A DNA stretch of 64,000 bases, from positions 1-64,000 of the forward strand of contig NZ_FRBI01000012.1 in assembly GCF_900142575.1 (NCBI RefSeq), in the 5' to 3' direction. This DNA is from Actinacidiphila paucisporea (GTDB taxonomy: Bacteria > Actinomycetota > Actinomycetes > Streptomycetales > Streptomycetaceae). Shown here one piece after another: positions 16,091-24,956 of this stretch; position 1 is the first letter of the stretch; each line of letters opens with the position of its first letter. The notes beneath the pieces were generated by a model. That model was not told the origin of the DNA. It saw nothing but the letters and a program-made list of their open reading frames with translations, and made no database searches. The position numbers were made by a program, and so were the translations under genes.

Positions 16091-16963
16091 ATGTTCGAGC
16101 CGGTCCAGTTGCGTACGTTCCTTGCCGTCGCGCAGACGCTGAGCTTCACGCAGGCGGCGCACCGGCTGGGGCTGCGGCAGTCCACGGTCAGCCAGCACGT
16201 GCGGCGGCTGGAGGAGGCCGCGGGCAGCCGGCTCTTCCTGCGGGACACCCACGGGGTGGAACTGACCGAGGACGGCGAGGCGATGCTCGGTTTCGCCCGC
16301 CCGATCCTGGAGGCCAACGAACGGGCGGCGGCCTTCTTCGCCGGCACCCGGCTGCGCGGGCCGCTGCGGTTCGGGGTGTCGGAGGACTTCGTGCCGACCC
16401 GGTTACCGGAGATCCTGGCGGCCTTCCGGCGCGACCACCCCGAGGTGGACCTCGAACTGACCGTCGAGCTGTCCGGCACCCTGCACCAGCGGCTCGACGA
16501 GGGCGGGCTCGACCTGTGCCTGGCCAAGCGGCACGGTCCCGAGGGGCCGGGACGACTGGTGTGGCGGGACAAGCTAGTGTGGATCGGCGGCGAGCGGCTG
16601 CGGCTGGACCCGCGGCACCCGGTGCCGCTGATCGCCTTCCCGCCACCGGGGATCACCCGGGCCCGGGTGCTCGACGTGCTGGAGCGGCACGGCAGGGCGT
16701 GGCGGGTGGCCGGCACCAGCGGGTCGCTGAGCGGCCTGGTCGCGGCGGCCAGGGCGGGGCTCGGGGTGATGGCGCACGCGCAAGGGCTGATTCCGGCCGG
16801 TCTGGTACGGGTCCCGGCGCGGGCCTGCGGGCTGCCGGACCTCGGCGGGGTGGATTTCGTACTGCTGCACGGCCGGCGGGACTCCCGCGCCCAGGAGGCG
16901 GCGGACGCGCTGGCCGACGCCGTCCTGGCGGGCGGCGACCTGCTGCACCGGCCGCTGCCGTGA
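16091..16963 (+). CDS. LysR family transcriptional regulator, 290 aa
   Basis: The N-terminal winged HTH covers residues 1-60 (MFEPVQLRTFLAVAQTLSF, with recognition helix QSTVSQHVRRLEEAAG), followed by a periplasmic-binding-like effector domain. It resembles the LrhA/HexA-like branch. It is not divergent from an adjacent target gene: fdhD runs toward it, and the 202-bp gap (15889-16090) shows no further ORF. The target is therefore unclear. No ribosome binding site is evident before the ATG, so a leaderless transcript is possible. Confidence 0.88.
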   Translation: MFEPVQLRTFLAVAQTLSFTQAAHRLGLRQSTVSQHVRRLEEAAGSRLFLRDTHGVELTEDGEAMLGFARPILEANERAAAFFAGTRLRGPLRFGVSEDFVPTRLPEILAAFRRDHPEVDLELTVELSGTLHQRLDEGGLDLCLAKRHGPEGPGRLVWRDKLVWIGGERLRLDPRHPVPLIAFPPPGITRARVLDVLERHGRAWRVAGTSGSLSGLVAAARAGLGVMAHAQGLIPAGLVRVPARACGLPDLGGVDFVLLHGRRDSRAQEAADALADAVLAGGDLLHRPLP

Positions 16964-17221
16964 CCGGCGGAAAGCGGCCGTGATCCGGCCACCTGGACCC
17001 GCCGCACCGGCTGGGACGCGGGGGACGGGAGAGGACCGAGAGGGTGGAGCGACCGTGACCGGGACGGGCAGATTTGGTGGAGATCCCGGCCCGCGGCGGC
17101 ACCGCGGCTGAAGGCCGGATTCCGCCGACTCCCTTGTCACAGCCGGAGAACACCGCACGACCAGCACAGACGTCCGAATCACCGATAATTTTCGGCCCCT
17201 CCCGCAGGCCCGGCGGATCGG

Positions 17222-17230
17222 GTAACTTAC
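17222..17230. promoter_or_regulatory. Short palindrome shared with the desaturase operator
   Basis: GTAA-C-TTAC occurs 34 bp before the acyl-CoA ligase start, embedded in TAACTTACG (17223-17231). The same 9-mer lies in the centre of the desaturase palindrome (2551-2559). This may be a half-strength site for the same fatty-acid regulator. It sits in a 301-bp gap (16964-17264) with no other recognisable feature. Confidence 0.3.
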
Positions 17231-17264
17231 GGCCCCGCACTGAGCGGTCCTAGGAGAGCACCCG

Positions 17265-19091
17265 TTGCGTCAGTTCAGCATCCCCCCACTGGCCACCTCA
17301 CCCCAGGCCGGCGGTTTGGCGGATGCCGTTTTCGGCAACGCCCAGGAGACCCCCGACCAGGTGGTGCTGTCGCGCGCCGACGAGCACGGCGAATGGCACG
17401 ATGTCAGCGCCGCCGACTTCCGCGACCAGGTGCTGGCGGTCGCCAAGGGCATGCTGGCCCAGGGCGTCCGCTTCGGCGACCGGGTCGCGATCATGTCCCG
17501 CACCCGCTACGAGTGGACGCTGTTCGACTTCGCGCTGTGGGCGATCGGCGCCCAGTCGGTGCCGGTCTACCCGACCTCGTCCTCCGAGCAGGTCCGCTGG
17601 ATGCTGCACGACTCGGGCGCGGTCGCGGCGGTCGTGGAGCACGAGGACCACGCGATGACGATCGGCGCCGCCGTCGACGAACTCCCCCGGCTCAACCGGC
17701 TCTGGCAGCTGGACGCCGGGTGCGTCGAGGAGCTGGCGGAGACCGGCCGGCACGTCGGCGACGACGTGGTGGAGCGGCACCGGCTGGCCGTGACGCCGGA
17801 CGCGGTCGCGACGGTCATCTACACCTCGGGGACCACGGGCCGCCCCAAGGGCTGCCTCATCACCCACGCCAACTTCATGGCGGAGACCGACAACGTGGTG
17901 GCCCGCTGGGAGCCGGTCTTCTCCAACAAGCCGGGCGAGGAGCCGTCGACGCTGCTCTTCCTGCCGCTCGCGCACGTCTTCGGCCGGATGGTCGAGGTGG
18001 CCTGCGTGCGGCACCGGATCAAGCTCGGCCACCAGCCGAGCATGGCGGCCTCCGACCTGATCCCCTCGCTCGCCGGCTTCCGGCCGACCTTCGTGCTGGC
18101 CGTGCCCTACGTCTTCGAGAAGGTCTTCCAGGCCGCCCGCCGCTCGGCGGAGAGCAGCGGGAAGCTGGGCCCCTTCGACAAGGCCGTGGAGGTCGCGGTC
18201 CGGCACGCGGAGGCGGTCGAGGCCAAGGCGTTCGGCACCGGTCCCGGGCCGAGCGCCGGGCTGCGGATGCAGCACCAGCTCTACGAGAAGCTGGTCTACA
18301 GCAAGGTGCGCGACGCGCTCGGCGGCCGGGTGCGGCACGCGATCTCCGGCGGCTCGGCGATGGAGCGGCGGATCGGGCTGTTCTTCTCCGGCGCGGGCGT
18401 GACGATCTACGAGGGCTACGGCCTCACCGAGACCACCGCGGCCGCGACCGCGAACCCGCCCGAGCAGACCCGTTTCGGCACCGTGGGCCTGCCGGTGCCG
18501 GGGACGACGGTGCTGATCGCCGAGGACGGCGAGATCTGGCTGCGCGGCGGGCAGATCTTCGCCGGCTACCTGAACAACGTCAAGGCGACCGACGAGGTGC
18601 TGCGGGACGGCTGGCTGGCCACCGGCGACATCGGCGCGCTCGACGAGGACGGCTATCTGACGATCACCGGGCGCAAGAAGGAGATCCTGGTGACCAGCGG
18701 CGGCAAGAGCGTCTCGCCGATCGCGCTGGAGGACCGGGTGCGGGCGCATCCGCTGGTGGGGCAGTGCGTGGTGGTCGGCAACGACCGGCCGTTCGTGGCG
18801 GCCCTGGTGACGCTGGATCCGGAGGCGGTGACGCACTGGCTGTCGATGCGGGGCAAGCCGCGTCTCGGGCCCGCGGAGCTGCTGCACGACCCGGACCTGG
18901 AGATGGAGATACGGCGGGCGGTCGTCGCCGCCAACACGCTGGTCTCGCAGGCCGAGTCGATCAGGACCTTCCGGATACTGGCCGCGCAGTTCAGCGAGGA
19001 GCGCGGCACTCTGACACCGTCGCTGAAGCTCAAGCGGCGGGCGATCGAGGCGCTCTACGCGACGGAGATCGAGGCGCTCTACCGGGCGTGA
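17265..19091 (+). CDS. Long-chain acyl-CoA ligase (AMP-forming), 608 aa
   Basis: ANL superfamily adenylating enzyme that activates fatty acids with ATP and CoA. The AMP-binding P-loop-like motif YTSGTTGRPKG lies near residue 187, YGLTETTA near 386, GDIGALDEDGYLTITGRKKE near 453-472 and the C-terminal K motif LTPSLKLKRR near 585. Length matches FadD15-type ligases, often involved in lipid remodelling in actinobacteria. The start is TTG at 17265, preceded by TAGGAGAG at 17251-17258; there is no closer ATG. The gene is monocistronic and convergent with the SLATT gene. Confidence 0.93.
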   Translation: MRQFSIPPLATSPQAGGLADAVFGNAQETPDQVVLSRADEHGEWHDVSAADFRDQVLAVAKGMLAQGVRFGDRVAIMSRTRYEWTLFDFALWAIGAQSVPVYPTSSSEQVRWMLHDSGAVAAVVEHEDHAMTIGAAVDELPRLNRLWQLDAGCVEELAETGRHVGDDVVERHRLAVTPDAVATVIYTSGTTGRPKGCLITHANFMAETDNVVARWEPVFSNKPGEEPSTLLFLPLAHVFGRMVEVACVRHRIKLGHQPSMAASDLIPSLAGFRPTFVLAVPYVFEKVFQAARRSAESSGKLGPFDKAVEVAVRHAEAVEAKAFGTGPGPSAGLRMQHQLYEKLVYSKVRDALGGRVRHAISGGSAMERRIGLFFSGAGVTIYEGYGLTETTAAATANPPEQTRFGTVGLPVPGTTVLIAEDGEIWLRGGQIFAGYLNNVKATDEVLRDGWLATGDIGALDEDGYLTITGRKKEILVTSGGKSVSPIALEDRVRAHPLVGQCVVVGNDRPFVAALVTLDPEAVTHWLSMRGKPRLGPAELLHDPDLEMEIRRAVVAANTLVSQAESIRTFRILAAQFSEERGTLTPSLKLKRRAIEALYATEIEALYRA

Positions 19092-19185
19092 GCCGCGGCG
19101 GACCACGCGGGCGCCCGCCTCCCTCCTTGCGGGGCGTCCGGACGGGCGGGGCCGGATCGTCGGGCCCCGGTCCCGGCGACCCCGC

Positions 19186-19860
19186 TCAGCGGTCCACGCC
19201 GGGAAGCGTGCCCTGGCCCTGCAACTGCCGGGTGCTGGAGCTGAACTCGGCCTGCCAGTCGGCGGTCTCGCCGTCGACGTGGCTGCGGACGGCGCCGGAC
19301 AGCCGGTGGATGAGCGCCAGTTGCCGTTCGACCTCGGCGGGTTCGAGCAGCCTGCCCGGGACGTCGGCGCCGGGGCCGGCCCGCAGCACGTCGGTGGCCC
19401 ACTCCAGGCGTACGGCGTTCAGCTCGGTGCGCAGGGAGTGCGCGACGACGATGTCCCGCATCCAGGCGGCCGACACTCCGAAGAAGTGGTCGAAGCCCTT
19501 GCAGCCCGCGGCGACCGCGAGCAGCACGTAGCCCCAGCCCTGCCCGGAGCCGCCGGAGGCGGCCGTGCCGAGCGGTACCGCCGTGCCGGCCACCGCGAAG
19601 GTGATGGCCAGGCCCTGGAGCAGCCGGGAGCCGACGCGTTTGGCGCGCTTGTCGCGCAGATACCAGTCGATGGCGGCCTCGGCCTCCTGCTCGGCCCAGG
19701 CCCGCAGCCCGGCCAGCGTCTCGCGCTGCAGGGCAGGGTCGACGGCCACGGCGGCGGGCACGTCGGGGAAGGGCTGCGGCTCCAGGTTCCCGCGCCGCCG
19801 TCCGCGGCGACGCGCCGCCGGTGCTCCGGCCGCCGCCACCGGCCCGTCCTGGCCCGCCAT
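19186..19860 (-). CDS. SLATT-domain membrane protein, 224 aa
   Basis: After a basic N-terminus (RRRGRRRG) the protein has a helical lead-in WAEQEAEAAIDWYLRDKRAKR (shown in part), then two hydrophobic segments (about residues 85-105 and 110-130) separated by a short Gly/Ser loop, and a long C-terminal helix region. This order, including DWY, K..R..SR-like residues and two membrane helices, fits the SLATT domain, known from comparative genomics as a predicted pore-forming effector in nucleotide-signal defence systems. Here it stands alone, with no SLOG or cyclase partner within several kilobases. A longer upstream frame exists, but ATG 19860 fits. Role uncertain. Confidence 0.65.
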   Translation of the reverse strand: MAGQDGPVAAAGAPAARRRGRRRGNLEPQPFPDVPAAVAVDPALQRETLAGLRAWAEQEAEAAIDWYLRDKRAKRVGSRLLQGLAITFAVAGTAVPLGTAASGGSGQGWGYVLLAVAAGCKGFDHFFGVSAAWMRDIVVAHSLRTELNAVRLEWATDVLRAGPGADVPGRLLEPAEVERQLALIHRLSGAVRSHVDGETADWQAEFSSSTRQLQGQGTLPGVDR

Positions 19861-20062
19861 CGGCCCCGCTCCCCTCGCCCGCCCGGGCCTCGGCCCCGGG
19901 TCCCGGCCAGTGAGGTTATCGGCTCGGTGGCCGCGCGGCGCGGGAATGCGCCGATCGGTCGCCGGGTTGTACGCCCGGGCCGGCGCACCCCCGGCCGGCC
20001 CGACGCATCGTCGCGGCGTGCCCAGGCTCGCCGCGTACCCCCGACGTAAGGATCGACGGCCC

Positions 20063-20893
20063 GTGAGCAAGATCCCCCCCGCCATCACCCTCAACAACGG
20101 CGTGCGGATGCCCCAACTGGGCTTCGGCGTATGGCAGGTGCCGGACGACGAGGCGGCCTCGGTCGTCGCCACCGCGCTGGAGGCGGGCTACCGCAGCATC
20201 GACACCGCCTCGCTGTACGCCAACGAGGAGGGCACGGGCCGGGCGCTGGCGGCCTCGGGCCTGCCGCGCGAGGAGCTGTTCGTCACCACCAAACTGGGCA
20301 ATCCCGACCAGGGCTACGACCCGGCGCTGCGGGCCTTCGACCGCTCGCTGGCCAAGCTGGGCCTGGACTACGTGGACCTGTACCTGATCCACTGGCCGCA
20401 GCCGCGGCGCGACGCGTATACGGAGACCTGGCGCGCCCTGGAGCGGATCGCGGCCGACGGCCGGGCCCGGGCCATCGGGGTCTCCAACTTCCAGCCCGCG
20501 CACCTGCGCCGGCTGGCGGAGGGGTCCGACGTGGTGCCCGCGGTGAACCAGATCGAGCTGCACCCGCAGCTGGCCCAGCAGGAACTGCGGTCCCTGCACG
20601 CGCAGCTCGGCATCGCGACCGAGGCGTGGTCGCCGCTGGGCCAGGGCAAGGGTCTGCTGGACAACCCCGTGATCGTCGGGATCGCCGCCCGGCACGAGCG
20701 GACCGCGGCACAGGTGGTGCTGAGGTGGCACCTGCACCTGGGCAACGTCGTCATCCCCAAGTCGGTGACGCCGTCGAGGATCCGGGAGAACATCGACGTC
20801 TTCGACTTCGAGCTGTCGCCCGCCGACCTCGCGGAGCTGGCGGCACTGGACGACGGCACCCGGCTCGGCCCCGATCCCGACACCCTCGGCTGA
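20063..20893 (+). CDS. Aldo/keto reductase, 276 aa
   Basis: NADPH-dependent (alpha/beta)8 barrel oxidoreductase of the AKR5 (2,5-diketo-gluconate reductase-like) group. Catalytic tetrad positions are visible: Asp and Tyr in SIDTASLYANE (about residue 48-55), Lys in VTTKLG near 76 and His in LIHWPQP near 109. The cofactor loop is IPKSVTPSRIREN near 233. GTG at 20063 yields the family length. It is divergent from the SLATT gene and followed by a methyltransferase gene 70 bp downstream; no functional link is obvious. Confidence 0.92.
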   Translation: MSKIPPAITLNNGVRMPQLGFGVWQVPDDEAASVVATALEAGYRSIDTASLYANEEGTGRALAASGLPREELFVTTKLGNPDQGYDPALRAFDRSLAKLGLDYVDLYLIHWPQPRRDAYTETWRALERIAADGRARAIGVSNFQPAHLRRLAEGSDVVPAVNQIELHPQLAQQELRSLHAQLGIATEAWSPLGQGKGLLDNPVIVGIAARHERTAAQVVLRWHLHLGNVVIPKSVTPSRIRENIDVFDFELSPADLAELAALDDGTRLGPDPDTLG

Positions 20894-20963
20894 TCCCACA
20901 CGTAACAGCAGCGCAAGCTCCCGGGCAGGCTGCTGTTCATCGGCGCCCTCTAGCATCGGCCGC

Positions 20964-21695
20964 ATGCTGGACTATGACGTGGAGGCGGCGCGCTACGACG
21001 CGACGCGCGGCGGAGTTCCGCGGGCGCACGCGGCAGCGCGGGCCGTGCTCGCGCTCGTGCCGGAGCGGGCCCGCACCCTGCTGGACGTGGGGTGCGGGAC
21101 CGGTCTGGTGACCGAGCGGCTGGCCCGTCCCGGCCTGCGGGTCTTCGGGATGGACGCGGCGGCCGGGATGGCGCGTACCGCGGCCGACCGGATCGGCACC
21201 ACGGTGGTGCGCGGGAACTGCCACCGGCTGCCGTTCGCCGACGAGTCGCTCGACGCGGTGAGCGCGGTGTGGCTGCTGCATCTGCTGCCCGACGCGCTCA
21301 CCGTCGTCGCCGAGTGCGCCCGGGTGCTGCGGGCCGGCGGGGTCTTCGTGACCACCGTCGACAAGGACGCCGGGCACGACATGAACAGCGACGTCGACCA
21401 GCTGCTCGCCCCCTACCGCGTCCAGCGGGCCTTCGACGCGGCGCCGCGGGTCCAGGCGGCGGCCTGCGAGCACGGCCTGCGCCGGGTCGGCGAGGCCCGT
21501 TTCACCGGCCACGGCCAGGGCAGGTCCCCCAGCCGCGCCGCCGGGGACGTGAGCAGCGGCTACTTCGCCTCGGCGCTGTCCCTGGACGAGGCCCAGACCT
21601 CGGCGCTGGCCGGTCGCCTCTCCGACCTGCCCAATCCCGACGTGCCCCGCGCGGACCCGGTCTACCGGCTGCTGGCGCTGCGCAAGACGGGCTGA
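20964..21695 (+). CDS. Class I SAM-dependent methyltransferase, 243 aa
   Basis: UbiE/Methyltransf_11-type fold: motif I LLDVGCGTGLVTERL is near residue 35, the second-strand acidic residue is in FGMDAAAG near 60, followed by LPFADESLDAVSAVWLLHLL near 92-111 and LRAGGVFVTTVD near 126. The substrate is unknown. It starts ATG at 20964 and ends 22 bp from the convergent ClpN regulator gene. The weak C-terminal conservation visible (many Arg/Ala) suggests a general small-molecule methyltransferase. Confidence 0.85.
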   Translation: MLDYDVEAARYDATRGGVPRAHAAARAVLALVPERARTLLDVGCGTGLVTERLARPGLRVFGMDAAAGMARTAADRIGTTVVRGNCHRLPFADESLDAVSAVWLLHLLPDALTVVAECARVLRAGGVFVTTVDKDAGHDMNSDVDQLLAPYRVQRAFDAAPRVQAAACEHGLRRVGEARFTGHGQGRSPSRAAGDVSSGYFASALSLDEAQTSALAGRLSDLPNPDVPRADPVYRLLALRKTG

Positions 21696-21717
21696 CGCGC
21701 GAGGCGACGAGTCCGCT

Positions 21718-22434
21718 TCAGGGCTTGAGTTGGGCCAGCGCGGCGACGAGCCACTCCTCCACCCGCTGGTGGGTGACGCCGAGGTCGGTGAGGGCCCGCG
21801 CCGAGGGGTCCTGGTCGTCACTGAGCACACCGAGCAGGATGTGCTCGGTGCCGACGTAGTTGTGGCCCAGGCGCAGCGCCTCGCGCAGGACCAGTTGCAG
21901 GGTCTTCCTGGCGGCCGGGCTGATCGGCATGTGGCCGGTGAGCGGCTTCTTCTCCGTCCCTTGGGTGACGACGGCGGCGCGTACCGCCTCGCGGGTGGCG
22001 CCGAGGTCGGTGAGGGCGCGGGTCGCGAAGGTGTCCTGCTCGTCGAGCAGGCCGAGGACCAGGTGCTCCGGCTCGATGGCGCTGTGCCGCGCCACGCGGG
22101 CCTCCTCCTGCGCGACGCCGACGGCCTTGCGGGCGCGTTCGGTGAAGCGGCCGAAGGTCGCCTCGACGTTGAGCCCGAGGTCTTCCGGGATCTTGGGCAC
22201 GAAACGCTTCTGCGCCGCCTGCTTGCTCACCCCCATGTGCTGCCCGATGTCGGTCCAGGACGCGCCCGCCCGCCGGGCCTGGTCCACGAAGTGGCCGATG
22301 AGGTGGTCGGCGACGTCGTCCAGGTGGGCGGCGACGGTCACCGCGTGTTCGAGGTCGGCGAGGGGGTCGCTGTCTGGGTGCTGCTGCTTGACGTAGTCGA
22401 TGAGGTCGCTGAGGCGAACCGGGTGCTGAGACAT
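21718..22434 (-). CDS. HTH plus double Clp-N domain regulator, 238 aa
   Basis: An N-terminal helical region with a helix-turn-helix-like segment (WTDIGQHMGVSKQAAQKRF, about residues 57-75) precedes two Clp N-terminal repeats (ARKAVGVAQEEARVARHSAI near 95 onward, and the second near 165-235, each with EHLLLGLL-type cores: EHLVLGLLDEQD and EHILLGVLSDDQ). Unlike ClpC/ClpB there is no AAA+ domain. It therefore looks like a DNA-binding protein that senses substrate or protease through ClpN domains. Two palindromes directly abut its start codon, indicating autoregulation. The ATG at 22434 lies 2 bp from the first operator. Confidence 0.88.
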   Translation of the reverse strand: MSQHPVRLSDLIDYVKQQHPDSDPLADLEHAVTVAAHLDDVADHLIGHFVDQARRAGASWTDIGQHMGVSKQAAQKRFVPKIPEDLGLNVEATFGRFTERARKAVGVAQEEARVARHSAIEPEHLVLGLLDEQDTFATRALTDLGATREAVRAAVVTQGTEKKPLTGHMPISPAARKTLQLVLREALRLGHNYVGTEHILLGVLSDDQDPSARALTDLGVTHQRVEEWLVAALAQLKP

Positions 22435-22435
22435 G

Positions 22436-22483
22436 CGTCAACCGTAGGTTGACGGAGTCTCATCGTCAACCCGTAGTTGACGA
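22436..22483. promoter_or_regulatory. Two GTCAAC/GTTGAC palindromes at the ClpN-regulator start
   Basis: Site 1 (22436-22454) is CGTCAACC-GTA-GGTTGACG, 8-bp arms. Site 2 (22463-22483) is TCGTCAAC-CCGTA-GTTGACGA, 8-bp arms. Their centres are 28 bp apart, just under three helical turns. Site 1 begins 2 bp upstream of the start codon, so a bound protein would block transcription or an initiating ribosome. The HTH-ClpN protein itself is the obvious candidate binder. Confidence 0.75.
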
Positions 22484-22605
22484 TTGGCCTCGTTTCCGTC
22501 CGGGTCGGCGCCCCCTGCCGCGGCGGCCGGCTTCGCGCGGCGGGACCTGACCCCGCCCTTTGTACCGGCGGCGGCGCGGTGCGCGGGATGGGCCGGACCG
22601 CGGAT

Positions 22606-22726
22606 CTCCACGAGCGCCGTCAGGAACGGGCAGCCGCGGCAGCTGCCGGCCGTCGCGGAGATCACCGGGCGACCGCCGCGGACCTTCGAGGACTGGGCGC
22701 GGGCCCACGCCGGCAGCTTCCGCTGA
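22606..22726 (+). pseudogene. 3' remnant of an NmrA-like NAD(P)-binding oxidoreductase gene
   Basis: An open frame ending at 22726 finishes with GRPPRTFEDWARAHAGSF, closely resembling the C-terminus of NmrA/SDR-type NAD(P)H-binding proteins of streptomycetes, where this segment closes the fold. The frame upstream (22484-22606) is low-complexity Ala/Pro and shows no Rossmann motif, and no start with the rest of the enzyme exists because the HTH-ClpN promoter occupies that place. I infer a truncated relic; the true 5' limit is not certain. Confidence 0.5.
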
Positions 22727-22730
22727 CGCC

Positions 22731-24860
22731 TCAGGGCCGCGTACGCGACAGCCCGCGCCGCGGGCGCGGGACCGGCACGGCCGCGGCCGCCGGTGCCGGG
22801 GGCAGGGCGGCGGAATCCAGCCAGCCGTGGAACAGCGCGTGCAGCGCCTCCGCTCCGACCACCGGTTCCGCGGGCAGCGGCAGGTCGGCGGGGGCCAGCA
22901 GGAAGGGGCGGGACTGGGGTCCGCCGAGGCCGCCGTGCGACCCCGCCTGGTCCTCGAAGGCGTGCACGGCCCCGGTGCGCGGGTCGACGGCCGAGTTCAC
23001 CATCAGGTCGGCGGTGTGCGGAAAGGCGTCCGTGCGCAGCACCGCGGCCGCCGCGCCCGGACCGAAGCCCGCCAGCGGGTCGGGGCCGCTCACCCGGCCG
23101 GTGGCCAGCTCGTTCTCGCCGCCGTCCGGGCCGAGGACCAGCGGGCCGCGCCGCTCGCTGCGCACCAGCACGAAGCCGATGCCCGGGTGCGCGGTGAGCG
23201 TCGGCAGCAGGGCGGGGCAGCGCCGCCCGATCTCCTCCAGCGTCGCCCGCCCGGCGATGTCGGGGAAGGCGACCAGGCCGAGGTTGCCCGAGGCCAGCAC
23301 GACCGGGTCGGACGGCGGCCCCTCGCACGCGGCCTCCTCGGCGGCCCGCCGGCCCTTCTCCGGGCGGCGCAGGGCGCTGCGGGCCGCGGCCCGCGCCTCC
23401 GCGCCGGCACGCCGCCTGGCCCGCCGCCCGGACTCCCGCCCGGCCGGCGGCAGCCCGCACCCGGTGCGGACCAGCTCGCGCAGGCCCGTGCCAAACGCGT
23501 CCTCGAAGGTCTCGCCGGCGCTCTGGCCGTGGTCGGACAGCAGCACGATGCGGTAGGGCCGCGGGGCGTAGCGCGCCGCGTCGGCGATCAGCCGGACCGA
23601 GCGGTCGAGCCGGGTGAGGACCTTGCGGGCGTCGCGGCTGCCCGGGCCCGAGTGGTGGGCGACCTCGTCGTAGGCGACCAGGTCGGCGTAGACCGCGGTG
23701 CGCCCGGCGAGCATGTCGCCGACGACCGCGGCCACCGCCACGTCCCGCTCCACGACGGTGGCGAAGGCCCGCAGCACCGGGTAGAGGCCGCCGCGCTTGA
23801 TGCGCGGACGGTCCCTGCGCAGCCGTGACGCAGTGGACTCCGCGACCTCCCTGCCGACCTCGGCGACGAACGACCAGGCGGTGCGCACCGCGTTGGCCGG
23901 GTCGGAGAAGTAGGCGAAGTAGCCGGACCTGGAGCGGCTGAACTTCCCGCGCTGCGCCGCCACCGACATCACCAGCGCCGACTGGTCGGCACCGCCGGTG
24001 AAGAGGTTGCCGCGGCTGGCGCCGTCCGCGGCGAGCAGGCCGCCGCAGCCGGTGCGTTCGACCGCCCTGCGCTCCAGTTCGGCGGCGCTGGACGGCCGGT
24101 TGCAGACCATGACCTGCCCGGTCTCCTTTTCGAACCAGCGGAAGGCGGGCACGTCGTGGTTGCTGCCGTGCAGGATCGCCAGCTGGCTCGCGCCGGTCTG
24201 GCTGCTCCAGTCCGTCTGCCACCCGGTGAGCCGGTGGGTGCTGCCCAGCCAGCCGGCCAGCGTCGGCATCGCGGGAGCGCCGCCGGCCAGCGCGGAGCAC
24301 AGCACGTCGTGTCCGACGCCGTCGAGCTGCAGGAAGACGGTGCCCGGGGTCGTCGGCAGCGGCGGGTCGCCGATGCGGCGCCGGCGCCGCCCGGCGAGCC
24401 GGGCCAGCCGGCGCCCGTAGGCGGCGTCGTCGCGTACGGCGAGCGCGGTGCTGGTCGCCGACGACGCCGCCGACATCACCGCGGCGATCACCACGGCCGT
24501 CACCGGCGTGACCTCTCCCCTGCCGTCCGGGGTGAAGCGCAGCGCGACCAGCAGCAGCGAGCCGTTGAGGAAGAAGACCAGCGCGCCCAGCACCAGAGCG
24601 GGCACCAGCAGCAACGCCCTGACCAGCAGCGGCCACACGAGCGCGCTCAGCACGCCGAAGGCGCCCGCGCCGATCGCCGCGGTCACCGCGATCTGGGTGG
24701 GGCTGTCGCCGTTCTGCGCCTCGATGCGGAAGTCGGGCAGCAGCCAGGCCAGCAGCGCCAGCGTGGCGCTGGCCACCATCCACACCGCGAGCACCCGGCC
24801 GGCGGCCCGCAGCGCACTGCGCCCAGCGGGCCGTCTCCGACTCTCTCCGGGCTGAGGCAT
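22731..24860 (-). CDS. Phage-holin-like membrane domain fused to an alkaline-phosphatase-superfamily domain, 709 aa
   Basis: Residues about 20-150 contain four hydrophobic helices of the holin_4_2-like (PF04020-type) membrane domain. The rest is a type I phosphodiesterase/alkaline phosphatase fold: VFLQLDGVGHD near 190 (first metal Asp), SSQTGASQLAILHGSNHD near 245 (Thr nucleophile region), DLVAYDEVAHHSG near 420 and LLSDHGQS near 460 (metal Asp/His). The name holin does not imply prophage: this fusion is common in streptomycetes. A poorly conserved Arg/Ala-rich insert lies near 490-540. It is probably membrane-tethered, acting on an unknown phospho- or nucleotide ester. ATG 24860 is chosen over longer frames. 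Confidence 0.82.
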   Translation of the reverse strand: MPQPGESRRRPAGRSALRAAGRVLAVWMVASATLALLAWLLPDFRIEAQNGDSPTQIAVTAAIGAGAFGVLSALVWPLLVRALLLVPALVLGALVFFLNGSLLLVALRFTPDGRGEVTPVTAVVIAAVMSAASSATSTALAVRDDAAYGRRLARLAGRRRRRIGDPPLPTTPGTVFLQLDGVGHDVLCSALAGGAPAMPTLAGWLGSTHRLTGWQTDWSSQTGASQLAILHGSNHDVPAFRWFEKETGQVMVCNRPSSAAELERRAVERTGCGGLLAADGASRGNLFTGGADQSALVMSVAAQRGKFSRSRSGYFAYFSDPANAVRTAWSFVAEVGREVAESTASRLRRDRPRIKRGGLYPVLRAFATVVERDVAVAAVVGDMLAGRTAVYADLVAYDEVAHHSGPGSRDARKVLTRLDRSVRLIADAARYAPRPYRIVLLSDHGQSAGETFEDAFGTGLRELVRTGCGLPPAGRESGRRARRRAGAEARAAARSALRRPEKGRRAAEEAACEGPPSDPVVLASGNLGLVAFPDIAGRATLEEIGRRCPALLPTLTAHPGIGFVLVRSERRGPLVLGPDGGENELATGRVSGPDPLAGFGPGAAAAVLRTDAFPHTADLMVNSAVDPRTGAVHAFEDQAGSHGGLGGPQSRPFLLAPADLPLPAEPVVGAEALHALFHGWLDSAALPPAPAAAAVPVPRPRRGLSRTRP

Positions 24861-24956
24861 CCCCTTACCCTGCCATACCCACCCGGCCGGACCTGCAACG
24901 AAGGGCATACGCTCGGCATCGGCGGGGAGGCGCACGGCGGGGAAGGGACAGCTGCG

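Noticed and set aside
22731..24860. Phage holin domain as a sign of prophage
   Set aside because: The domain is fused to a phosphatase in one protein, a chromosomal architecture in streptomycetes, and no other phage gene, integrase or attachment repeat is nearby.
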